Shown one piece after another: positions 35,150 to 44,750 of a DNA stretch of 64,000 nucleotides. Every line of letters begins with the position of its first letter. The stretch's first letter is position 1. A program made the translations under genes and the position numbers. The DNA lies in the NCBI GenBank assembly GCA_954871525.1, contig OX940864.1:26964001-27028000 (forward strand), in the 5' to 3' direction. The notes beneath the pieces are model-generated. The model made no database searches. It saw nothing but the letters and a program-made list of their open reading frames with translations, and was not told the origin of the DNA. This DNA comes from Parietaria judaica (lineage: Eukaryota > Streptophyta > Magnoliopsida > Rosales > Urticaceae).

Positions 35150-35400
35150 GAAGAAAGGAAGGCAGAGAGGAGGCAGCGAAGAGAAATAGGAGGCAGAGAG
35201 AAGTCGAGTTCGAGCAGGCAGAGAGAAAGAGCGGGCAGCGAAGCACAGACGAGCAGGCAGCGAAGCACGAACGAGCAGGCAGAGGGAGGCAGCGAAGCAC
35301 GGACGAGCAGGGAGAGGGAGGCAGAGCAGGCAGAGTTGTCGAAGAGGAGGAAGAGAAGTCGAGAGGCAGAGGGAGGCAGAGTTGTCGAAGAGGAGGAGGG
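35150..35400. repeat. GAGGCAG(C)GAAGCACGA-type degenerate minisatellite
   Basis: Irregular tandem copies of (A/G)GAGCAGGCAG(A/C)GA and GGCAGCGAAGCAC within the hAT element. Open frames crossing it are low-complexity and not convincing as protein. Confidence 0.65.
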
Positions 35401-35679
35401 AATTTTAGGGTTTAAAAAAATACGATGAAAAAAGCCCAATTTTTTGGGAAAAAAAAGCCCAAACAGGGCCTCATGTTCGACCCAAGTGAGGCGCTCGCCT
35501 CGAGGCTAGCCTCGCGCCTCAATACAGAGGCGCACGCCTCGATCGCCTCCATCGGAAAAAGGCGTAAGCCTTGATTTTTTGCGCACAGTAAAACGCCCGG
35601 AGGCTAAATCTCGCCGCCTCGCCCGGAGGCGCGCCTTGAGGCGTGCGCCTAGATCGTTTTTTAAAACCTTGGATGAGCA

Positions 35680-36353
35680 CATAATATTTCTAATTAGTTT
35701 TGAATTCTCACATTATTTTATTATAATAGTTGAACAAGACTAAATTTAGTAAACTTTCTTCCAAAAATACCAGGATCACTGAAATGAGTCAAACAAGAAG
35801 ACGGGATTAACACGGTTAGTAAACGGGGTAGGTCTAAATTTATGTTACATCTTTATACACGATTACTAATGTCAAATAGTACCGACCTATCTTGAAATAG
35901 TAAAGAGTATATTCTAGCGAGTTTGTAATGACTGAACTTTGTGCCGTGAATGTACCACTTAGACTTTAGTTTGTGAAGTCTATCTTTTTGCCGATTATTT
36001 ACCAAACAATTGAAAATTGTGTAACCATTGACGTTGGAATATTTTTCAGGAAGGAACAAATGTCTCCAGTTTCTAATCATTGTATTAAAATAAGATAAAA
36101 ATTGGAATTATAGGCAGATAAACTTAAAGAATTTCATTTTAATTAAATTTATTTATGAATTATTGATATTTATAATTATTATCTTAAATTATATAATTTT
36201 ACGCCGTCGATTATCAATAAATCGTAAAATTCGATCAGGACGCTCGTATTGGTTTCTAAAATTATATATTAACCCGTAAAATTAGACGCCAGGCCAGATG
36301 GTTATAGTTTTCAATATTTTTTCTTGGCTATATAGTAGATTCTTATTATTAAT
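35680..36353. other. AT-rich intergenic DNA
   Basis: Nothing recognised. The minus-strand open frame 35853-36080 has no domain that I know. Confidence 0.35.
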
Positions 36354-36447
36354 TGGGCTCAATCCCAGCCCATCAAAGCCCAACCCATGAGTGCCTGTGA
36401 TTATGGCTCTCTCTATATAATCCAAGAGAGGGAGAGGGTTAGGGTTT
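36354..36447 (+). promoter_or_regulatory. Site II / TATA / telo-box promoter module
   Basis: TGGGCT at 36354, AGCCCA at 36367 and 36377, TATATAA at 36414, and TTAGGGTTT at 36439-36447. Site II elements next to a telo-box near the start site are characteristic of plant ribosomal-protein, translation-related and snoRNA promoters. No matching gene is visible downstream. Confidence 0.55.
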
Positions 36448-36462
36448 GAAGCAAAGTTGCCG

Positions 36463-36576
36463 ATGAGAGAGCAGAGCGTTGACTGTGAAAATGGCGTTGA
36501 TGTTCCGTTGCAGGCACACACACACATCTCAGGCATCTTCGTCCTTCTGTCTTCTGTCTCTCTCACAAGAAGATAG
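36463..36576 (+). other. Short open frame after the telo-box promoter (uncertain)
   Basis: ATG at 36463 opens a 37-codon frame (MREQSVDCENGVDVPLQ...). A second ATG at 36491 opens a 97-codon frame in another register. Neither matches a family I know. A donor-like site could let the first frame be the leading exon of a split gene, or the transcript could be non-coding. Recorded because the promoter module is otherwise unexplained. Confidence 0.25.
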
Positions 36577-36789
36577 ACGAAGTGTGATTATATATACATT
36601 CGATCATGTTTTGAGGCCGATCCAACGAGTCATCGCTTGTGCGATGGCTCTATTTCACCCGGCCAATAATTGGGTTATTATCGGGCCAGTTTCAAGGTAT
36701 TTGCATGCTTTCCAGTCATGTTTTAATTCAGGTTACTGCCCTAAATTTCTTCGTAATCTAGACCTACTACAATCACTGTGATTGATATT

Positions 36790-37186
36790 TATTAGGGAAA
36801 ATGAAGGTATTTTACAAATAATATGTTTATAGAATACAAAAAACTGAATGCCCATTTTTAAAGAGTAAAGTATATTTGCAACCAATTCCTCTATTAGAGG
36901 TCAATGTACATAATTTGAAACAAAGTGTAAGGAAAGCTCGTTGGTCTTAAAGTTGGTATGTGAATGAAGAAATGACCAAGGCTTATGGCACTTCACGAGC
37001 GGTTGTAGACTGAATGTTAATGAAGTAGAGACCAAGGTTATATGTATTGTCGAAATGTGTGATAAATTGTTAGGTTAACGAGTGGTTGAAGACGAAACTC
37101 TTTGCACTATTGTCCAACTTTTTGACTCGGTTTGTTCTTAAGCTCGCAATATCAGGCACGATCGTAGTGAGAAAGTAGGCTGTTCC
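36790..37186. other. Intergenic, no gene recognised
   Basis: AT-rich DNA without protein-like frames, ending at the proposed hAT boundary. Confidence 0.35.
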
Positions 37187-37820
37187 CAAGGTTCGAAATT
37201 TCGCGATTGTCGTGAGAAAGTATGTAGTGAACAACTTTTTGTTTTAGGTTTTCAAGTGTTAATTTTTGAAAATTGAAGGACTTATCGCTAAATAACGAAA
37301 AGTTATTAGGTTTATGCTTTATCTCGAAAACACATCTTCTTTCTGCCTCCACACGCTCCTTCTCGCCATCACCTTCACAAAATTTCTCTTGCCGCGATTT
37401 TTGCTTGGAAAAGAAGCTTGCTTCTTGTCGTGGCTGCAGATTTTCAAAGCCCTAATTCAACCACGGCAGAAGTACCTAGTTCTTCTAGTCTCCGAATTTC
37501 AAGGTATTTTTAGTGTTTTTTTAAGGAGATCTTGAGTGTTGTTTTAGGTGTTGAATATGTATGAATCTTGTCAAATTTTAACAATTTTATTTTATATTTC
37601 ATATAGTTACTTAAGACATAAGAGCTATTATTAGGTTGAATTGAATGAAAGTTTGAGTTGAGTTTCTTATTACTTTGATTGTACATATTCGGTTTTGAAT
37701 GAAATATTGTTGTTGAAATTGATTTTTTTTTTAAGTTTATTTAGGAATATGGATGAATTATTATGGTTTTTGTGAATTTGGTTAATTTTTCTGCAGTTCC
37801 GGGGTGATTTTAGGGGTTTT

Positions 37821-38291
37821 CTGAATTGTTATATTATTGCGGCAAAAATACGTATTTTTTGAAAATTCACGATTAGAGCTAGTTACTCGAATATTTTGGT
37901 GTAATTACGTTTTATAAAATTGTATATAATTTATAAACTAATAGGTTGGCATAATTTTTTTTTTTAATTTGAAGTTTTTCTGAATTGTGATATCATTGTG
38001 GCAAAAGTATATATGTTTCGGAAATTGTGATTTGAGCTTGTTACTTTAATATTTTGGTGTAATTTCGTTTTATAAAATTGTATATAATTTATAAACTAAT
38101 CGGTTGACATAATTTTTTTTAATTTAAATTTTTCTGAATTGTGATATCGTTATGGCAAAAGTACATATGTTTTGAAAATTGGTTAATTTGACCTAGTTAA
38201 TTGAATATTTTGGTGTAATTTTGTTTTATAACATTGTATATAATTTATAAATTGTTAGGTTGACATAATTGTTTTATTAATTTGACATTTT
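37821..38291. repeat. Three tandem copies of a ~157-bp AT-rich unit
   Basis: CTGAATTGT begins units at 37821, 37980 and 38134. Each carries (T/G)GCAAAA(A/G)TA, TATTTTGGTGTAATT and TTATAAAATTGTATATAATT. A fourth, diverged start lies at 38292. Confidence 0.8.
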
Positions 38292-38486
38292 CTAAAATAT
38301 TGCGGCAAAAATACAATTTTTAGGTAATTTGTTAAATTGAGTTACTTTTTCAATCTTGTTTTAAATAAATTCAACTCTGCAGTGCAGATTTTATATAATA
38401 TTAATTGGTGATTTGTAAATATTTATTTTGGTAATATATGATTTTTCTTTAAGTTCCAAAATTTATCAAAGAAACATATTTTATTT

Positions 38487-38540
38487 GGGTTAATGACGGC
38501 AAAAATATCCAAAGTGTGGTCAAAGAACCCCTCGTGTACC
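38487..38540 (+). mobile_element. 54-bp MULE-MITE terminal fragment
   Basis: GGGTTAATGACGGCAAAAAT through GAACCCCTCGTGTACC equals the first 54 bases of the MITE arm (compare 12104). It stops exactly where the hAT transposase frame becomes readable. Confidence 0.75.
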
Positions 38541-39592
38541 TTCAGCGTATCAACTTTCAACCAAGTATTTAGATATGGAAGTGGCAGAGTGGGTTGAGTA
38601 TAAGGATAGTATGTAGAAAATGTGGCGTGAATTTGGGGTCACCATCATGTCCGATGGTTGGACAGGGCCGACAAATATGTCCATCCTCAACATCCTGGCG
38701 TACTCTTGTGGAAAGACGATTTTCATTAAGTCGGTCAACGCGAGCGGGAAAGTTAAGAATTCAGATTACCTCTGCAAGGTGCTGAGAGAAGTCATTGAGG
38801 AGATCGGACAGCACAGCGTTGTCCAAGACATGACAGATAGCGCCGCCAATTATGTTAAAGCGGGTAGAGATCTCAATGCGAAAGTACTACCAGTACTGGA
38901 CGCCTTGAGCTGCCCATTGTATTGATTTGATTTTTGAGGATGTGGGCAAGAGGAAAGTCATTGCGTAGCCAATAACGGCGTGTAGGCTCATCACGAAATT
39001 CATTTACAACCATGGCGTCTGTTGGACCCCATGAAGAACACTTTTTGCAACAGTGATATTATCCGACCAGGGGCTACGAGGTTCGCAACGAACTACCTTT
39101 CGTTGAAGAGCTTAAGGGCTAAGAAGACATCACTTCGAGCTATGTTCACATCTGAGTGGTGGGAAACTTACTCGTTTCGAAGGCTAAACGAAGGTCGAGC
39201 AGTAAATAGATTGATTCTAGACCACAAATTTTGGGAGGCGGTTGACCTAGCCATATCCATTTTCAGTCCGATGGACATTGCTTTACGCTACGAGGATGCA
39301 GAGGTACATCTGACCCTCAGGATGGTTATCGTCTTTTCGATGTAATGAAGAAAGAGATAGGCTAGTTGCAAGGGAAACAATGGGTGATCGATATCATTGA
39401 CGGCAGATGGAATAGAAACCTAGATCATCCATTGTATATGGCCGCACATTTATTGAATCCGAGACTAGCGTACGATCATGAGATCGAGCTGCCCGTAGAC
39501 GCGATCGTCAAACTAACAGGGGTATATTACCGCCTCTTTCCTCATGGAAATGTTGAACATCTCGCCGAAGAAGTAAGTTCCGCACTACATAT
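38541..39592 (+). pseudogene. hAT transposase, N-terminal/core part, broken
   Basis: Frame from 38541 reads YQLSTKYLDMEVAEWVEY, a TAG at 38612-38614, then the DUF659-type block FGVTIMSDGWTGPTNMSILN. Next come VVQDMTDSAANYVKAGRDL, DIIRPGATRFATNYLSLKSL, EWWETYSF, LDHKFWEAVDLA and DGRWNRNLDHPLYMAAHLLNP. These are hAT transposase landmarks in the right order. Stops and frameshifts after 38922, 39342 and 39363 break the frame. The retrotransposon at 39593 interrupts it after SSALHI. Confidence 0.88.
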
Positions 39593-40204
39593 TGATGCAG
39601 CGGAAAATACAACTAGAAAAGATAGATAAAGTTACCGGGGTAGTCGTTCTTAATCGTTGATTCGGCGCACGAATACTGATCGAAAAACCTACCGTTGTCT
39701 ATTGATTCGCGCACGAATGCTAGACTCCGGGCATCCAATCACCGTTGATTCGCGCACGAATACCGGCTCTTAGGCATCAAACTTGACGCTCGCTCATGAG
39801 GCTCTCGATTTTGGGAAAGAACTCAAAGTTCCCATTCTCATTCATAAAAATCCCAATCTTACAAGACAACAATGTGATGCTTATATAGTGCATCAACAAA
39901 ACCCTAAGCGTAAATGACATGTAGTTTCTTAAAATTAAAAATGACAACAAAATAAGCAAAACGACATGAAAATTAAAATACAAGCTAAAATCCGCTGAAA
40001 ATATGACGTCAGACTTTTAGGCCCTTTCCGGTCCAGTTTTGGCAGAATTATTCACACGCCGTCGTAGCCAACATCCCAAGCTTCGATTTGATATGAAAAC
40101 AGCACAAATCGGACGCTCGAGTCAAAAGATACGGCCAATCAAAGTTGGACTCTCGCGAGAGCCTCAGATTGGGCCTTTCCTGAGATGCTTCGGGATAGAC
40201 ATCA
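39593..40204 (-). repeat. 3' LTR of the compact retrotransposon
   Basis: 612 bp, TGATGC at the outer edge and GACATCA at the inner edge on the plus strand. Differs from the right LTR at scattered positions. Confidence 0.85.
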
Positions 40205-40854
40205 TAGACGGGCTCGTCATAGACGTCATACTTCGGCTCATCGTATACGGGGTCTTCGGATTTTGCCTCCTCAAAAATGAGCCAAAAGTAACTTGGAGGG
40301 TCACCACCGTATTCTCCCAAGCACTTGTCGTGTATTAAGATTTTCGGGGCTGTTCGGGCTTTACGGAGCGTTGTTGTCGGGCTATAGGGCATGCTAAGCA
40401 CACAATAGAGTGGTGTAGGGGCTGTTTGGCGCGTGTTGTGCACGTTGTGCCTATCGTTGGGCTTGCTAAGGCATTGTGACACGAAGTGGGGTATGGGTTG
40501 GCTGTGGGGAGCTGTGCCGAAAGTCATGGGGTGCTCATATGCTTCCTGGGCACGCTTCGGCGCTGTTTGGGCACGCTTGGGAGCTAATTCGGCCATTGCA
40601 GAATTTTGTTGAACACTTGGTGTGTGCAGTGGGGAAAAACTATTTTTTGATGAATTTGAATCACTTTTTTCCCGAATTTCGTTAGATCCTCCACCTTTTC
40701 TCAGTGAACATCGTTCCTCCCTTCCGTTATGCTCAACCAAGACAATTTTGAGCCTTTCAACGAACCAATCCAAGCTTCTCTCTAACTTTTCGCTAAGAAC
40801 AGAATTAACCTTGTCCTCGCGTTGTTGCCGACAGAAATCGAATTGCGACGGCAT
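40048..40854 (-). CDS. ORF of the compact retrotransposon, unknown protein
   Basis: The first ATG after the primer-binding site that does not lie against it is at 40854 (MPSQFDFCRQQREDK), giving 268 residues. An in-frame ATG at 40881 overlaps the PBS spacer. The N-terminal 50 residues look helical and charged (LSEKLERSLDWFVERLKIVL). The middle has the repeated word KRAQTAPKRAQEAYE and is Pro/Thr/Ser-rich. The C-terminus contains the repeats DEPKYDVYDEPVYDVYPE and runs on into the 3' LTR. No gag zinc knuckle or protease motif is visible. It may be a residual gag leader or a captured sequence. I do not recognise it. Confidence 0.5.
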   Translation of the reverse strand: MPSQFDFCRQQREDKVNSVLSEKLERSLDWFVERLKIVLVEHNGREERCSLRKGGGSNEIREKSDSNSSKNSFSPLHTPSVQQNSAMAELAPKRAQTAPKRAQEAYEHPMTFGTAPHSQPIPHFVSQCLSKPNDRHNVHNTRQTAPTPLYCVLSMPYSPTTTLRKARTAPKILIHDKCLGEYGGDPPSYFWLIFEEAKSEDPVYDEPKYDVYDEPVYDVYPEASQERPNLRLSRESNFDWPYLLTRASDLCCFHIKSKLGMLATTACE

Positions 40855-40868
40855 CTTCAAGATCTCAA

Positions 40869-40880
40869 GCTCTGATACCA
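40869..40880 (-). other. Primer-binding site (initiator Met-tRNA type)
   Basis: On the minus strand this reads TGGTATCAGAGC, the standard plant PBS, 3 bases inside the 5' LTR. Confidence 0.9.
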
Positions 40881-40883
40881 AAC

Positions 40884-41495
40884 TGATGCAGCGGAAAATA
40901 CAACTAGAAAAGATAGATAAAGTTACCGGGATAGTCGTTCTTGATCATTGATTCGGCACACGAATACCGATCGAAGAACCTACCGTTGTCTATTGATTCG
41001 CGCACGAATACTAGACTCCGGGCATCCAATCACCGTTGATTCGTGCACGAATACCGGCTCTTAGGCATCAAACTCGACGCTCGCTCACGAGGCTTTCGAT
41101 TTTGGGAAAGAACTCAAAGTTCCAATTCTCATTCATAAAAATCCCAATCTTACAAGACAACAATGTGATGCTTATATAGTGCATCAACAAAACCCTAAGC
41201 GTAAATGACACGTAGTTTCTTAAAATTAAAAATGACAACAAAATAAGCAAAACGACATGAAAATTAAAATACAAGCTAAAATCCGCTGAAAATATGACGT
41301 CAGACTTTTAGGCCCTTTCTGGTCCAGTTTTGGCAGAATTATTCACACGCCTTCGTAGCTAACATCCCAAGCTTCGATTTGATATGCAAACCGCACAAAT
41401 CGGACGCTCGAGTCAAAACATATGGCCAATCAAAGTTGGGACTCTCGCGAGAGCCTCGGATTGGGCCTTTCCTGATATGCTTCGGACCCGCATCA
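40884..41495 (-). repeat. 5' LTR of the compact retrotransposon
   Basis: 612 bp, same length as its partner; begins TGATGCAGCGG on the plus strand and ends GCATCA next to the CATAT duplication. Confidence 0.85.
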
Positions 41496-41563
41496 CATAT
41501 TGAATTGAACTCTTCTCGTTATTAAACAATGCGATAACTTAACTATTTCTTTGTTTATTATAG

Positions 41564-42867
41564 GCCGTGCGTTTTCGTGATGCTCAAGGTCCGTTGAGCC
41601 GGCGAGCTGTAATAGCCGCAATAAAAAGTTTGGTGCCGGGTAAGTATAGATAATAAACCATGAACACGAAAATTGGTTACATTATTTGATTTAAGCATAC
41701 TAATTAAATTGTTTGAATTTGTAGTTGGTGGTGGAATATCTTTGGCAAGGAATGCCCCACATTGCAAAAATTGGTGATGAGGATCTTGTCGCAACCCGCT
41801 TCTGCCTCTGCATGCAAGAGGAATTGGAGTACATTTGCTTTGGTCCACACAAATTTACGAAACCGTCTCGCTTATAGCACGTTGGAGAAACTTGTCTTCG
41901 TCAGCTATAATCAGAAGCTAGCTTTACGGAACAAAATAGCTGAGTACGAGGAGAAAGAAACAAAGACTGATCCGTATTAATTCCCTCAATGCTCAATGGA
42001 GATGGCTGCAGTTGGGTGCGATGTAGAGGATGCAATAGTCGAGTGGATTCGACCAATTCACCTTGACGACGATGATGGTAATCCTGATCCTAGAGTTGCT
42101 AGGGAGGCTGAACACTACGGAATGGTTATCAGTTCTGTTCTAGGAGAGCATGGCTTAGGTCCTCCGCTCGATCGTTCTGATGCTGTCTCTAGGACCAGTG
42201 GTGGTTCTCGAACTTCTCATCGACCGTCTCCTCCCCGTAGCCCTCCGCTCGGTGGTGGAGGAGGTGGGAATTCTGGATTTGGTGGTTGGGGTGGCGGAGG
42301 AAGTGGTACTTCTGACTTTGGAGAGTGGGGTGGCGAAGTAGGTGGTACGGCCGAGCATGGATTTGCTTCCCAGGCGGATGATGTCTACCGTCCGACCTAT
42401 TATCAAGACCCTGCTAGTGGGGGATACATTCCGAATTCTCGCTATGGGATACCCCAGCCCCCGGTGGCAATGTAGACAACGAGGGATGAGCTTCAAACAA
42501 CTACTACGATGGATCCAGTTCACATGAATATGGATACTCATGTGAAAACAACAATGTTGATGACTTGTTGTCACAGTTTGAGACAATGTCATTTGGCAGT
42601 AGTTACCAGCCTAGCTTCCCCGCTCCATCTCCACCTTCGATTGAGATGATGGCACTTTGTGCTGAGCATGATTGTTCGCCGTGTTGGGAAGGCGGGTTTT
42701 GGACCCATCCTTTTTATCTTTCTCGTGGAGCGTTTAATGATCAGAGCACATATGACTACCACTTGAAGAACTATCTCAACTACTGTAGGGACCAAGGATT
42801 AGGGTGGGATACCTATCTCATAAGCCAAGGTAGTTGGGAAGCGGTCCGCCATTACACGTTCAACTGA
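41564..42867 (+). pseudogene. hAT transposase, C-terminal part
   Basis: Continues the transposase after the retrotransposon. An exon from a TATAG acceptor (41564-41639) reads VRFRDAQGPLSRRAVIAAI. After a 85-bp intron the exon at 41725 gives WWWNIFGKECPTLQKL, QPASASACKRNWSTFALVHT and LEKLVFVSYNQKL, the hAT dimerisation domain. An acidic then Gly/Ser-rich tail follows (frame 41996-42475). After a stop and shift, a last frame (42565-42867) ends FN. ORFs of this length in the tail suggest inactivation is not very old. Confidence 0.85.
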
Positions 42868-43090
42868 AGTTATTTAGATTTTCGATTACTCTTTATTTGC
42901 ATTTATGTTTGTGTTTATGAGACTTGGTTTATTTATATTTTGCATGAGACTTAGTTTATGTTTGGTTACATTTGTATGAGACTTCGTTTGTGGCTTATAT
43001 TATATTTTGTATGCGACTTCTATGTTTATATTTTGTGACATTAGTATTTTATGTTATGTTTTTAGTGTAAAATATGTATGAAATTTTTTT

Positions 43091-43213
43091 TATAGGTTTT
43101 CTATCGATAAATCCATCGATAAGTTTCGATAACGGCAAACAAAAAGTTTTATAGGTTTTCCATCGATAAATCCATCGACAAACGATTAATCCATTGATAA
43201 CGGCAAACGATTT
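43091..43213. repeat. Two imperfect copies of a ~55-bp unit near the hAT right end
   Basis: TTTATAGGTTTTC(T/C)ATCGAT is repeated at 43092 and 43149, each followed by AAATCCATCGA and GATAACGGCAAAC. Subterminal position suggests transposase-binding repeats. Confidence 0.65.
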
Positions 43214-43228
43214 ATCGGCAAATCCTTG

Positions 43229-43901
43229 GTTGTTACACACGTTTACTTGTTCCAAAGATTTCAATAGTGAAAATTCAACCCCAATTGTGGTACTTATGCC
43301 GTTGTTATTAACTTCTTGTCTTAGTGTGTAAATCCAAATTTATGAATGGAAAACGCAACTTTCCCGCATTAACTTTCACATATCTTTCATTTGATAATTC
43401 GGATTGATCTATAAAATAATACTATTAAAAAGTTCGCAATTAAAATAATCTTAGATAAAAATAAGAAGTAATACTATATATGAATTAATGAACAAAAATA
43501 AACTAATATATATAAAGATATGTTATTATAAAAAAATACTATTAGCGTTAATTAATTAAATATTCTATATAGTAAAGCAATTTTTTATAAGACCAAACAA
43601 AAGATACAAACAGGCCCCGACATAATAATTTTGTGGGGGCCCTTGGGCAAAATGAATCATTATTTAAATTATTAGGAAGCATTTTCATTAAGATACGTAA
43701 TATAACATGAGACACTTTATTGAGATATATTTTTATAACTAGAGTTTTATTTTATTATTCGGGCCTTGGATAATCACCCTACATTTTGTGAATGGGGCTG
43801 ACCCTGGATACAAACGCACGTCAAACGAAAACAGAAGAACCTTGCACACTGCAAACACAAACACTTACGATGGTAGAAGACTTAAACATTACTTAACGTC
43901 T
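43229..43901. other. AT-rich 3' flank of the P450 gene
   Basis: No gene recognised. The P450 terminator should lie here on the minus strand. Confidence 0.4.
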
Positions 43902-44696
43902 CTAAAAAGCCTTACGTAGAATAACATGAACGCCATGCTGCGGTTCGAGAACCAAAACGGAGGTCGGAGCGTGAGTGTATGACGGCGATAGCTCCAAAGA
44001 AAAGCGCTGCAGAATCATCGCCACCGCGATTTTGAGCTCCAGCATTGCATAGTTCTGTCCGATGCAAGCGCGAGTACCCCAAGAGAAGGGAAAATAGCAG
44101 GTACTCTTTCCCTTTGTTGCCTTGGAGATTCCTTCTTCAAACCTCTCGGGTTTGAACTCTTTCGCGTCCTCACCCCACAAGTCGGTGTCATAGTGGACCA
44201 GAATGGCCGGCATGGTCACCTGAACTCCAGCCGGAAGCATCAAGTTTCCCAGCTTCGTCTCTTTACGGAATGTTTCGCGACCTTGGGTGATTACTGGTGG
44301 ATATACTCTAAGCACTTCGTTCAATATCATGGTCACCTGCAAAAGTTATATGTGCTAGTAAAGAACTATATGGCTTAACGCACAGTTAGTGAAGAAATAT
44401 TAGGGAAATTTGTTTTTTACATCTTTTATTTTAATTTTCACATACCCTCCAAATGCAATTTGAGTTTGACAATACTACACCTACATTTTCAATAATTTTT
44501 TAAAATTTTAAACCATTCAAATTGACGATTAAATACTAGTTTTTTATTTAAAAAAAAAAACATATGGTCTATTTTATCAAATTAAAAATGGAGGGTATAT
44601 TATAATAAATTTCTAAAATTATGGATAATGAAAGGGCAATTTTGAAATAATTAAAATGGTAGGAAGGTGTAAAAGTGAAACTAAAGTAGACTTTGA

Positions 44697-44750
<54 letters not shown>

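Larger units (their letters stand above)
34209..35671 (-). mobile_element. hAT element with exact 8-bp duplication, 1463 bp
   Basis: Flanked by GATGAGCA at 34201-34208 and 35672-35679. The left end CAAGGTTTTAAA is matched by the right end TTTAAAACCTTG on the same strand, giving an exact 12-bp terminal inverted repeat. Both subterminal regions are packed with GAGGCG/CGCCTC words, presumably transposase-binding sites. The inside keeps only the C-terminal transposase exon on the minus strand (34441-34917), so the element is non-autonomous. Confidence 0.92.
39593..41495 (-). mobile_element. Compact LTR retrotransposon, 1903 bp, with target duplication
   Basis: Two 612-bp LTRs (39593-40204 and 40884-41495) lie in the same orientation and are highly similar. 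The outer ends are TGATGC and GCATCA, flanked by CATAT at 39588-39592 and 41496-41500. A primer-binding site complementary to initiator Met-tRNA, GCTCTGATACCA as read on the plus strand (40869-40880), sits 3 bases from the right LTR. The element therefore runs right to left. The 679-bp interior has no protease, RT or integrase; it is TRIM/LARD-like and non-autonomous, but does contain one ORF. No clear polypurine tract precedes the left (3') LTR. Confidence 0.9.
37187..43228 (+). mobile_element. hAT relic (~6 kb) interrupted by an LTR retrotransposon
   Basis: Transposase coding remains lie at 38541-39592 and 41564-42867. Proposed ends CAAGGTTCGAAATTTCGC (left) and, on the reverse strand, CAAGGATTTGCCGATAAATC (right) share CAAGG and a few later bases. 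The adjoining 8-mers GCTGTTCC and GTTGTTAC match at 6 of 8 positions. That is suggestive but not proof. The long first part (37187-38486) would be leader and first intron, holding three ~157-bp tandem units. Confidence 0.5.

Noticed and set aside
36440..36570. Box C/D snoRNA after the telo-box
   Set aside because: A CGATGAGA word resembles box C, but no proper CTGA box D with terminal stem could be placed.
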